From Pterobdella sp. o SKG-2022 (Eukaryota; Annelida; Clitellata; Hirudinida; Piscicolidae): DNA of 64,000 nucleotides. The notes under the pieces are model-generated. The model saw nothing but the letters and a program-made list of their open reading frames with translations. It was not told the origin of the DNA and did no database searches. Location: positions 7,662,079-7,726,078 of the forward strand of contig OZ038321.1 in assembly GCA_964035795.1 (NCBI GenBank), given 5' to 3'. The position numbers and the translations under genes were made by a program. Below are positions 13,109 to 22,685 of the stretch, one piece after another. The first letter of the stretch is position 1. Every line of letters starts with the position of its first letter.

Positions 13109-13167
13109 GTATGTGTGTGCAGTCATTAATGCCTATTCATAACATTTCACTAAACTCTGTTGATTCG

Positions 13168-13367
13168 NNNNNNNNNNNNNNNNNNNNNNNNNNNNNNNNN
13201 NNNNNNNNNNNNNNNNNNNNNNNNNNNNNNNNNNNNNNNNNNNNNNNNNNNNNNNNNNNNNNNNNNNNNNNNNNNNNNNNNNNNNNNNNNNNNNNNNNNN
13301 NNNNNNNNNNNNNNNNNNNNNNNNNNNNNNNNNNNNNNNNNNNNNNNNNNNNNNNNNNNNNNNNNNN
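13168..13367. other. Assembly gap (200 N)
   Basis: A run of exactly 200 undetermined bases, a round placeholder length. The 3' end of eIF3c and the 5' exons of the next gene should lie here, so the true distance is probably larger. Immediately to the right is an AT dinucleotide tract, a typical assembly breaker. Confidence 0.95.
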
Positions 13368-13381
13368 ATATGGCAAATGAA

Positions 13382-13382
<1 letters not shown>

Positions 13383-13416
<34 letters not shown>
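13383..13416. repeat. (AT)n microsatellite beside the gap
   Basis: About 17 uninterrupted AT units. Confidence 0.95.
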
Positions 13417-13417
<1 letters not shown>

Positions 13418-13507
13418 CTGCTACGAAACCTGATAAATAGCTAGAAAAAGTTTGATTTAAAACATTTGCTACTTAATTTAGTGAATAACTCAATAAACAA
13501 TGTCAAG

Positions 13508-16500
13508 GTGTTGTTATGACTCGGTGTTTTGATTTCGAAGCTGAGGCTGGCAAAACGTATGTGATCAACGCTTTCAAGCAAGATGGGTTTTTTTGTCCCT
13601 ATGGAGAAGCTTTGCCTTATGAAGATTATAAGGACGAAATAGCTTCTCTGTGCCACTTAAACTTCACGCCTCCTCAAGGTTATTAAAGCTTCAAAAAATT
13701 TGTTTTTTTATGTATAAATAAATAAATAAATAAATTAATTAACCTATTACTTCCCGAACGTCTATTAAGTGTAACATTTTCAAAATACGATAGAGTTGTT
13801 CGTGTAGGTCGAATCTTTTTGAAAATTTGAACATACATTTTTCAAACATCACTTATCTTAAAAGAAAGTTTCAACTATATTGTAAAAAAATTTAAGCTTA
13901 CATTGCACATTTGAAATCAACAAGAATAACGTTTTTTCGCTTTAAACTGAAATTAAAAAATTTGTAAATGCCAAAAAAATTTATATTTTCATTATAATTA
14001 TTTTTTAAACACAGTAATATATTTTTTAGAAATTTAAAATAAATAACGATCTATTTAGAGTTCATATTTATCTAATATACAATATTTTTGTAATAAACCA
14101 TGATGAAAATTATATGTAAAGTTTTCTACAACTTAAAAAAAATCAGAATTTTATTCATAATTTAAATAGAGTTCACAATTTTTTAAAGTCATTTTCGCTA
14201 TTAAATCTTTAGTAATTGAATGTTCATTTTCCATGGGCATTGAAGAAAGTTCAGCCAATTTTGATTAGACAATAATGATAAACAAAGTAATATGATAATA
14301 TAAAAAGAAATAAGAAATGTATAAAAATAAATAAAAAAAATAAATATAATAATATTAATAAAATATAATACAAATGGAATAAATACAAATAAGTTATAAT
14401 AAGTTTTTTGGAAAACTGCCAACTCCATCCTACATAGATCTCCTCCTTCTCCACCACGCATCTCTTCAGAAGCTATCAATCTTGTGAATACCTTTAGTAG
14501 CTTTTTTAAAGAGAAAATCGCTCTTATTCACAAATATTTGCCAACGTACATTTTGAGCTGCACAGACCCTATTCTACCAGACAATTGAACACCACTCTCT
14601 TGTTTTTCATTTGTCAGTATTGAAGAAGTGAGTAGGCTAATTCGCTCTTTACCCAACAAATCTTCTCCATTAGACTTAATCCCCACATCCACTTTAAAAC
14701 GCTTTTCTCACCTCTTTGCTCCAATAATTTCCAAACTTACCAACTTATCTTTTTCACAAGCAATATTTCCCGCCTCCTTTAAAACAGCACAAGTTCTCCC
14801 TTTGCTTAAGAAAGGCAATTTGGACCCTACCATTCTTTCGAACTACCGCCCTATTTCTAACTTGGGCACCATTTCAAAAATTATCGAAAGACTCGTTCAT
14901 TCCAGAATAACTTCTCACGTTTCATCATCTCCTAATTTCAATCATTTCCAATCAGCATATCGCAAGTACCACTCAACAGAAACCACACTCTTACGCATCA
15001 CTGACAGTCTTCGCAACATCTGAGCTACTGGACATGCGGCCGTTTTGGTTTCGCTAGACCTTTCTGCTGCTTTTGACACTCTCGATCACAATATCTTAAT
15101 TGATATTTTAAAAAGACACTTCAATATTTCTGATCTCGCTCTTTCTTGGTTTTGCTCTTACCTTTCTCAACGTTCTCAGTTCGTTAAAATGCACAATTTC
15201 TCTTCTTCTCTTACATCACTCAACTCAGGCGTGCAGCAGGGCTCCGTTCTGGGACCAATCCTCTTCTCTCTTTATACATCACCCATGTGTAGCATTATTG
15301 TACAGCACGACTTGCTTTTTCACCAGTTCGCTGATGACATCATTCTTTTCACCAGAGTCTCTCACCCAGATCCTAGCCCCACTCTCCTTAAATTATCCAG
15401 TTATCTTTCTGCTCTAAACTCCTGGTTTTCCCAAAGCCAACTGAAACTAAACCCTACTAAGAGTGAGGTGATGTTTGTCGGCAGCTCTCGTCTTCTAGCA
15501 AAATACAATCTCCCTTCTGTGGTAACCCTTGACGGCGCCACACTTCCTATATCTTCCAAGCTCAAAATCTTAGGTGTCACCTTAGATTCAAATTTGAACT
15601 TTGCTCACTTTATTTCTCAAATAATCCAATCTTTCAATTTCCATATCTATGCCATAAAACAAGTACGCAAATTCTTACCTCTTTCCACTGCTAATGCCCT
15701 CTTTACCTCACTAGTTCTTTCCAGATTGGACTACTATAATTCTCTCCTTTGCGGGCAGCCAAACTATCTTTTATGCATATCTCTTTATAGAATTCAAATA
15801 AGATCCAAAAAGTGGTGTTGGCCAATCTTTTCTTGGAGTGTTAGTGCACAAATTGTTTGTGCTCGAGCATTTTTCAATATTATTTATCCATTTTACCGTT
15901 GAAAATAAGAAAAAATGCATCAGTCAGTGAAACCTATGACTTATAAAGGAGTTCTCAAAAACTAACATTGAAATTTGATCCGAAGGTCATCATTTTCAGG
16001 TCAGTTGACTTGCTCAGATCACAGAGAATATTTTTAAAATTCGAAAATAAATTATCTATGATAAGTTAACATATGGATATCATTAAATGATAGTACTAGT
16101 GAACTTTTAATTCACCGATGAATTTTTAAAAACAACTAGTATTTTGTTCCATTATTTCCTTTCACTTCGTTTTTATTCTGAGTGAAGAAAAATTCCATAT
16201 ATAAAAAAAAATTATTTGCTATTATTTTTTCTTAAAAAATGTTTGAGCTAAATTATTTAGTTGTATAAAATGGGAACAATTCTCAATTCTCTATCTATAT
16301 CTTATTGTATGGAATGCTTTAAATGCTGCCATCAAAGGTGTGCTGAAAGCTGATGCTAGGATAATGACAAGATTGAGATGATTTGTCGAAAATGTATGAA
16401 ATATACAAAAAATAATTATATAATTTTAATAGTGAAAAAAAAACAACGCATATTTAAAGACAAAAGGTATGTTTCAAAGAAAAATGATGTGAAGCAGTGG

Positions 16501-19500
16501 AAATAATATTTTAAATTTACTTTTCCGAATTTTTTTGCTCATATATTGACTGAAATACATTTTTGAATTTTAAAAAAGAAAAAATTCATTCGCGGATGAA
16601 TTACGGGAAATAAATAAATTCAACAAATAAATAAATAAATTAATTAATTAACAAACAAATAAATAAATCGAAATCATTTAGGTATAATATGGAGAGCAAA
16701 CGTTTGCCCGGCTAAAGCTGATTCCTGCGATGGTAACGTTGAAAAAGCGAGAGGTCAAAAATATGAGGGAGATGAAGAAGAAGAAAAAGAAGAAGAGTTT
16801 GACCCAAGATATTTTTAGATCGTTTTGGTTTTCGATGAAATATAAACTTCCATGAAAATATAAAACTGACATTTAAAAATATTTAAGCTATGATGTACAC
16901 AGTTTTTATATTTTATTTTGACTTATAATAGAAAACGCTCAAAGAAAGATTAATTAAGATTCTAAATATGTGACAATATTTTCTTTTATTTTAAATAAAA
17001 TGTTTGCAATATATTGTTTTAATAGTTAACCCTTCAATTGAAAATGCTGAAACAGTAGTCATAGATAAAAACTCGGTCGAATGACACATTCAAATCAAAA
17101 TATAATGAAAGTTATAAGCACCAAGATGTTAGAATTGATTATGGCTCACAACAAAAAGCATTTAATTGTAATTTTCACGAAAAGCTTCCCACTCATTTTT
17201 ACATTATATACACTGTGAGCAAGATTAATATTTACTACGATATTATTTGAACACTCTCTTGTTTTAACCTTCGAAGAAAGAATTTAGACTCGTAAAAATA
17301 AAAAAACCAAATCCGTCTTAACAATTTTATCAGAAAAACTCAAGTGTCATTGAAATTATAAGAAAGAATTGTTTTAGGAGTGTGAAAATGCTTTAAGACC
17401 ACCCAAATTTTAGGCCTTTATAGTGCCACTGATTTCTATACACAAAAGACTTTATAGGAACGCTTTGGTAAACTTTATAAAACTGAAGTAATTTTAGAAG
17501 TCAAATTTTATTTCTAACTGAATACGTTTTTGTAGCACCCCACGCATCGTATGGAGGCGCTCTGCTACGAACTTCTTGAAGAATAAAGCTTTAAGATTTT
17601 AAAGAAAGAGAAGCTTTTAGGTTGAAAAAATGAAGTATTCAAAAAAAGATAAAAAAAAGCAGATGGGGAATAAGCGAGGGAAGAAGTGGTAATGAAGAAT
17701 TTAGACCCTGAAGCTCATTGTAGGCCGGTAGGGGGGTTGAGGAAACAGGATGAAGAAGAAAAAAAAAAAGATTTTTAACATTAAAAAAAATATTATATAA
17801 AAGTAAGATTTCATTAAAGACACATTTTGTGAACCGTATACCGCGCCTGAGTGGCAGGAAAGTCACATAGTCAGTGTATATAAGGGTAAAACAAATGCTT
17901 TAAACAGGTCTAACTATAGGGGTTTGAAGTTAAATGATCAGGTTATGAAGGTTTTGGAGCGCGTAGTGGAAGGTTTTATCAGACAGAAGGTGGGAATTGA
18001 CGAAATGCAATGTGGTTTCATGCAAGGTCGGGGTACAATTGATGCCATATTTATTCTTCGTCAATTACATAAAAAGCATCTGGTTCCTACGTTTACTTGT
18101 GAATTTTCATAAAAATAATTTTAACAGAAAGCATTCAATTGCTTCAGTCAATAACTTGATAAAAAAACTTCAAGGTTTTGTTATGGCTCGGTGTTTCAAT
18201 CATAGAATGGTGGTCGACAAAATGTATCTAACCATTATAGAAGCAGGTGAACATTTATGCACAGAATTGACGGGTTATGAAGGTCATGGGTTGAAATGGC
18301 TTCCATGTGCCACTTAGACTTCACATGTAAACGAATTTAAGCAATTATAAGAAATTAATTTGATTCAGAAGTTATAAGTATTAACTTTGAAAATATACAT
18401 ATGAAAAAATGTAAATGTGAAACTTTAAATATTTAGATGTAACAATCAAAACAAATGATTGCCTGGTCAAAGTTGGTTCATGCAGTGATAAAGACACTCT
18501 TGGTGTAAAATTATTAAAATATTTGTTCAAATGTTCCAAAATGCTCACTTCAGAAATTTAAGTTAGTGGTATTCTTTAAGTGAAGTTTACGTTATGTAAA
18601 CGAAGGCGCTTTCTGTATAGACCAATAGGATTGAAGCAGGCTTAGAACAGATTTTTAATTTGCCATTTCTCTCGTTTTGGTTTGGTTTTGTTATTTTTTA
18701 TCAATATTTCCAAAAAAATGATACCATTTAAATGCCTTCTTAGCAGAAAAAAACGAAAATTAAAAGAATCTTGTCCAAAACTGCTTCAATCCTATTGGTC
18801 AGTGAAAAACACATTTTCTTTTTTTTAGTACCTCCATGCTCCGTCGTATAGTTTAGGAACGTACCCTATCTTCATCATCAAGCTGTTAGTGTTGGTTTTA
18901 GGATTTTTCTTTGCATATTAAGAACTTATCTTAAGAACCTAGACTGATGAAACAGTCTGTGTGGGGTTCTCCAAAAAAAATTATCTTGAAACAAAATGAA
19001 ATTAGTAAGCCCAAAGGATTACTGGAGGACAAGGAAGGGTTGTTTAGTTTTTTACCCTGAAAGGGTAGCAGCTCCACCAATTAGCAGGTCTAAACACTAG
19101 GACGTAGATGCCTTTTAATGTCATTTCCTGGACAGATGCTTTTGAACGTCATGCCCAGAACCAAACACACTTTTCTATAGAAAGCGTGAAGTGCTTGTGT
19201 ATCAGCTAGAGCTGCACTAAAACTCCAAGATAAATTTGAATAATTTATATATTTTTTATAAATATAAGTTTTTTTTGGAAAAATAAACTGATGAAAAAAA
19301 AATTAAAAAGATTAAATATGAAAATTTGTTTTTTGATGTTTACTTATAACTAAACATAAAGAATTAAAGAAGATATTTTAAAATTCTATTTATTTGAAAA
19401 GATCAAATTTCATTTTATTTAAAATTTCATAAATCAACTTTAAATGCTTATCAAAAATATCAACGCTCAATTGAAAATGTTGAAAACGCAAAGATCTTAC

Positions 19501-19692
19501 AAAGTTGATATAAATTCAATTGAAATTGTCAGCTTAAATGATACATTCAAATCAATCTACAATGAAAGTATTAAATACCACGATATTGGAATCGATTATG
19601 ATTTACAAGAAAAAAAGCATTTAATTCTAATTTTCACGACAAGTTTTGTACTCATAACAATCTTCATTATTCTTGTTAGTATCATTAAATAA
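13508..19692 (+). CDS. M8 leishmanolysin/invadolysin-like metalloprotease, C-terminal exons
   Basis: Three exons join in phase 1: 13508-13678, 16682-16732 and 19505-19692. Exon A reads GVVMTRCFDFEAEAGKTYVI, then a Cys-rich stretch with GFFCPYGEAL; exon B reads IIWRANVCPAKADSCDG; exon C ends in a hydrophobic segment (LILIFTTSFVLITIFIILVS) and a stop. The order C...TYxV...GxxxCxxG...I...CP....C-G-N resembles the C-terminal Cys-rich end of M8 metalloproteases (GP63, invadolysin), here with a C-terminal membrane anchor. The HExxH catalytic exons are not visible and should lie in the gap. The family call rests on this short Cys pattern, so it is tentative. Between exons B and C lie degraded copies of exons C, A and B (see repeats), and intron A-B holds a CR1-like LINE. 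Confidence 0.5.
14400..15900 (+). mobile_element. CR1/L2-like LINE, reverse transcriptase region
   Basis: A nearly continuous frame runs from FFGKLPTPSY near 14403 to about 15900, with RT motifs in order: LLKKGNLDPTILSNYRPISN, SKIIERLVHSRI, FQSAYRKYHSTETTLLRI, VSLDLSAAFDTLDHNIL, SGVQQGSVLGPILFSLYTSP, HQFADDIILF (catalytic F-A-D-D) and LKILGVTLDSNL. These identify a CR1/L2-type LINE. One in-frame TGA (about 15021) separates the two large frames, and there is a short disruption upstream near 14585. The endonuclease is missing, so this is a 5'-truncated copy, but it is less decayed than the other elements. It sits in the intron of the M8-like gene, in the same orientation. Confidence 0.88.
16310..16380 (+). 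repeat. Short interspersed repeat, copy 1
   Basis: The sequence around GCCATCAAAGGTGTGCTG, followed by AAGCTGATGCTAGG, has a second, diverged copy at 38245-38310 in the same orientation. No coding potential. Nature unknown. Confidence 0.4.
17035..17215 (+). pseudogene. Decayed copy of exon C of the M8-like gene
   Basis: Sequence after TTTTAATAG parallels exon C (19505-19692): shared blocks include ACACATTCAAATCA, AATGAAAG, ATTGATTATG and AAAAAGCATTTAATT followed by TTTTCACGA. Here the reading frame has a one-base shift near 17085 and several stops, and the transmembrane end is lost. The acceptor-like AG is kept. Confidence 0.75.
17830..18115 (+). mobile_element. RTE-like LINE RT fragment
   Basis: Plus-strand translation gives WQESHIVSVYKGKTNALNRS, NYRGLKLNDQVMKVLERVVE, MQCGFMQGRGTIDAIFILRQ and LHKKHL, which are RT motifs 1-2 of RTE-like LINEs, with small frame breaks. 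It ends abruptly before the catalytic motif. It lies between the duplicated exon modules of the M8-like gene. Confidence 0.8.
18165..18330 (+). pseudogene. Decayed copy of exon A of the M8-like gene
   Basis: CTTCAAGG, then TTTTGTTATGGCTCGGTGTTT, parallels the start of exon A at 13503 (GTCAAGG, then TGTTGTTATGACTCGGTGTTT), including the acceptor. Downstream similarity continues to TGTGCCACTTAGACTTCAC, the counterpart of TGTGCCACTTAAACTTCAC at 13651. Indels and an in-frame TAG replace the second half of the exon. Confidence 0.8.
18430..18500 (+). pseudogene. Decayed copy of exon B of the M8-like gene
   Basis: After TATTTAG the sequence carries AATGATTGCCTGGTCAAAGT and TCATGCAGTGATAAAG, matching exon B (ACGTTTGCCCGGCTAAAGCT and TCCTGCGATGGTAACG). 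The splice donor GGTAACG has become TGATAAAG, so the exon could not be joined correctly. Confidence 0.6.
18620..18800. mobile_element. MITE-like element with 20-bp perfect terminal inverted repeats
   Basis: GACCAATAGGATTGAAGCAG at 18620-18639 is perfectly inverted at 18781-18800. Similarity between the ends continues imperfectly for another 20-25 bp inward. The 140-bp interior is AT-rich and non-coding. I cannot define a clear target-site duplication. Confidence 0.75.
18840..19180 (+). mobile_element. PLE 3'/terminal-repeat fragment
   Basis: The stretch matches the reverse complement of 8120-8440, part of the PLE in eIF3c intron 12: shared blocks include CTGTTAGTGTTGGT, TTGCATATTA, CAGTCTGTGTGGG, AAATTATCTTGAAACAA and AAATTAGTAAGCCCA. 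It contains a hairpin (AGACTG/CAGTCT). No coding frame is left. It lies immediately downstream of the MITE. Confidence 0.75.
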
Positions 19693-20315
19693 ACAAAAAC
19701 AGATTTTAACTTTTATTCAAAAGTGATGCTTGAATATTTAATGCATTGAATTCTCAGACAATAGCCTATATTAAAAGAAACAAGTAAGTTTATAGCATGT
19801 CTATTTAATAAACCTAAGTTGCTCTTGAAGGTTTAACAAATTTAAAATATATCATGGTTTTTTTCCAAATTTGGTTTTATACAAATCTTTTGTGTTTATA
19901 TTAGAATTTTAGTCACTATTCATTACAACACTCATTTTATTATATTTTGTCATTTTTCATTTCTGTTCCTATCATTTTGGTTTTATTAATAGTTATCTCT
20001 AATTCAATTATGAATTTAATCAATGAATGATTTTCTTTCTTTAAGCTGATGAATAGTTGTAAAAAAACTAAAATTAACATTCTGTAAAGATTTAAACAGA
20101 ATTTTTAAATCATGATGTTTTGGACTTGTCTAAAATTTTAAATAGTGTCATTACTGAATTTATAAATATTAGCATATTTTAAATAATGGATCTCAATCAT
20201 TATTATTTATGTAACCTTATACTTAATTTATAATATATTCTATAACTTGGAAACATGAAAAATACTTAATGCTCAATATTAACCAAATATTCATCAATTT
20301 TTCAGTAGTTTTGAT

Positions 20316-20436
20316 AGGATTCGGCACCACTTGATGCCATTGTATTCCTTTGAACAAGCAAATGAAGAGCCACAGTGGGAGGCAGACTTGCTTGAAGATG
20401 AACGCGAACAACAACTAGCACTTAATGTAACACTTT
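20316..20436 (+). CDS. SMIM29-like small membrane protein, cytosolic exon (partial)
   Basis: After a TTTTTCAG acceptor the frame reads SFDRIRHHLMPLYSFEQANE, then EEPQWEADLLEDEREQQLAL, and reaches a TAA at about 20436, or is spliced at GTAACA (20428). Human SMIM29 has R-V-D-R-L-R-H-H-L-L-P-M-Y-S-Y-D after its single membrane helix, followed by an acidic E-x-E-L-L motif, so the match is convincing though short. The acceptor is phase 2. No donor of phase 2 exists in the upstream membrane exon at 19505-19692, so that exon does not belong here. The transmembrane exon is not identified; it may lie in the gap or be too short to see. Confidence 0.55.
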
Positions 20437-20559
20437 AATATTTTCATTATTGTATCATTTAATTTTTTGTAAATTATAGCTATTTTAATTGCTTAAACTG
20501 ACTAGAGTATTTTGATGGAGAATATGAATAGATTGATAGGTAATGTATAAACCTATATT

Positions 20560-22075
20560 TCTGGTCCTGGGCATGATGTTAAACTACACCGAAGATAGCA
20601 CCTGCAAATTGAGACTGCTTTTCTTGGATAAAAGTAGACTCTGGAAGCAGATATCGACAAACTGATATCCTGGTATCATTGTCATTTGGCTTGGCGGATG
20701 ATCATTCTTTTTGTTGACAACGGCAAGGCAAACTGCCCAAGTGTGGAATGGTGGATCTAGAATTTGATAATTTAAAGTTTGACGTTAGCTCGGTCATGCA
20801 GTCTTATGTATATTTTTTCTCAAGTAAAATTTCTTTTAAAAAATATTTTTACACTTAGTGTCAGTACCCATATGCGTACTGGTATGCTCTGGGCTTGGCT
20901 GGCTTACGGGTGGGCAAGGGAGGGTCCGGCTCAGACGAAGCAAGTGAGCACCCGAAAACGACGTTCAGAGTAGCTTTTTTGAATGTGGGTAGTTTAAAGA
21001 GCAGAGACAGTGAGGTGGTAGAGACTATGTTTCGAAGAAGAATGGACATTTGTGCGATCCAAGAACATAGATGGGCTGGTGGTACTGAGTCAAATCAATC
21101 CCGCATTTTGAAGGGCAAGAATTCAATCTTTAATTTTCATTAGTGTAGCAATAAGTCAGGTCTCGGTGGTGCTAGATTTTTTTTGGCAGAAAAAAAACGA
21201 ATCATGTTTTTGAAGTTCAATGAATCTCAGACAGGATTCTAGTACTACGTCTTGTTCTTGGGTAGTCTGTGTTCACCTTTGTTTCAGTCTATGTTCCGCA
21301 AGTTGTTCGTCGGAATGAAGTAAAAATAATGTTTTATGATAAGTTGTAGAAATGTATCTCAAAAGTCGCAACTTCTAAGATTCTCATCCCATTGGGTGAC
21401 TAGAATAGGCATGTTGGTGAGAAAGCTGATGGTTTTGAGGACGTGCGTGGTGGTTTGGTTATGGCACTCGTAACTCTGAAGGTGAGCGGATTCTAGAATT
21501 TGCAATGGCCAACACTTGTTTTATGAAAAGGAAATCCCATCTTGTGACCTATAACTCCGGTGGTTCCAAGTCCCAGATTGACTTCATTCTTTGTCGAAAA
21601 ACTTTTAGAAGTATGGTAAGAATGTCAAAGTCATTCCTGGAGAGAAATGTGCATTGTAACACCATCTGTTGGTATGTGATCTTGTTCACACTATAAGAAG
21701 GAGTGTGAAGCGGCAGTTTAATCCTCGTCTTCGAACTTGAAAACTCCTAGCTCCAGCAGTTACAAAAGAGTTTGCCATTTTTTTGAACGCCAAGTTAACA
21801 GCGGCTCAGGTCATGAATTTTCCAAATGTGGAGGAAATATGGGCTCATCTCAAAAAGTCCATTCTTGAAACCTCTTCAGAGGTCTGTGGGGCATCTGAAC
21901 CATCAGTAGAAACGCCAAACATAGTGGTGGAACGCCAGTGTAGATGACGCTGTGAGGGAAAAAAGGAACCGTTATAGGGCTTTTAAACAGCCACTTAATA
22001 GAGTCGAGGGGAGGAAGTGTATCAGCTGACTGCTGTCTATCCCAGCTACTGGAACGCCTACAGCCGTATAATCTA
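20560..22075 (+). mobile_element. RTE-like LINE with internal deletion (endonuclease joined to 3' tail)
   Basis: Endonuclease blocks on the plus strand: TFRVAFLNVGSLKSRDSEVV, RRRMDICAIQEHRWAGGTES (20950-21100), a decayed middle, then MANTCFMKRKSHLVTYNSGG and SKSQIDFILCRKTF (21505-21696). After the basic RNRYRAFKQ the sequence jumps at about 21990 to PLNRVEGRKCIS and a tail ending CTACAGCCGTATAATCTAAT. The whole RT domain is absent. The same tail occurs at 52590-52670, where it follows a real RT C-terminus. Confidence 0.8.
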
Positions 22076-22685
22076 ATATGGATAATACTAAATAATAATA
22101 TACAAAATAATAGTAAAGAATATAGTAATTTTATAGAATATAATAATATAGAATCCCTAATTTAAAGCTGTTGTCATAATGATCACCAGGTCAAATATAA
22201 CTTTAATTTATTACATGAGAACAATACAATTGTGAAATCATAATTGTAGTTAAAGACATATATTCACAGCCAAATAGAAGCCAGCCAAGACTGAAACTTC
22301 AAACATCTTCTGGTAGTATGAACATCTAAAGACTTATGCAACTTTGTGCTTATTGTTGCATGCCTATACAGTTCTATGCTTATTGGCTCACTTTTGCAAT
22401 CTATATGTACATAATTGAATACAAATTTATTAAAAATTTCAAATATATATTAATAAAACAACAATTTTTGTGACTAGAAAAATTTAAATTTGAATGGTTT
22501 ACATAAGAATAAAATGGCAAAAATGCTTCAATATGAACCAAAAAATAACTAAGTTTTTGAAAAGATGAAAATTATTTAGCAATAGAAACCCCAAAAATGA
22601 TAAACAAAAACTTTTAAATGAATGATAAAAGCGACTGAAGAATGCATTGAGAGGCATGAACTTTTAAGGATGCACACATCTATCA

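Noticed and set aside
13057..13384. Open frames running through the N tract
   Set aside because: They exist only because N codons are read as X; there is no sequence evidence.
18930..18980. Active hammerhead ribozyme at CTGATGAAACAGTCTG
   Set aside because: CTGATGA is present, but stem II is missing or displaced (the hairpin overlaps the core), so it cannot form the catalytic fold as it stands.
19505..20436. Joining the membrane exon at 19505-19692 to the SMIM29-like exon
   Set aside because: Attractive because SMIM29 has a helix before the RHHL motif, but the available donors are phase 0 or 1 and the acceptor is phase 2. The exon is also clearly homologous to the decayed protease module copy at 17035.
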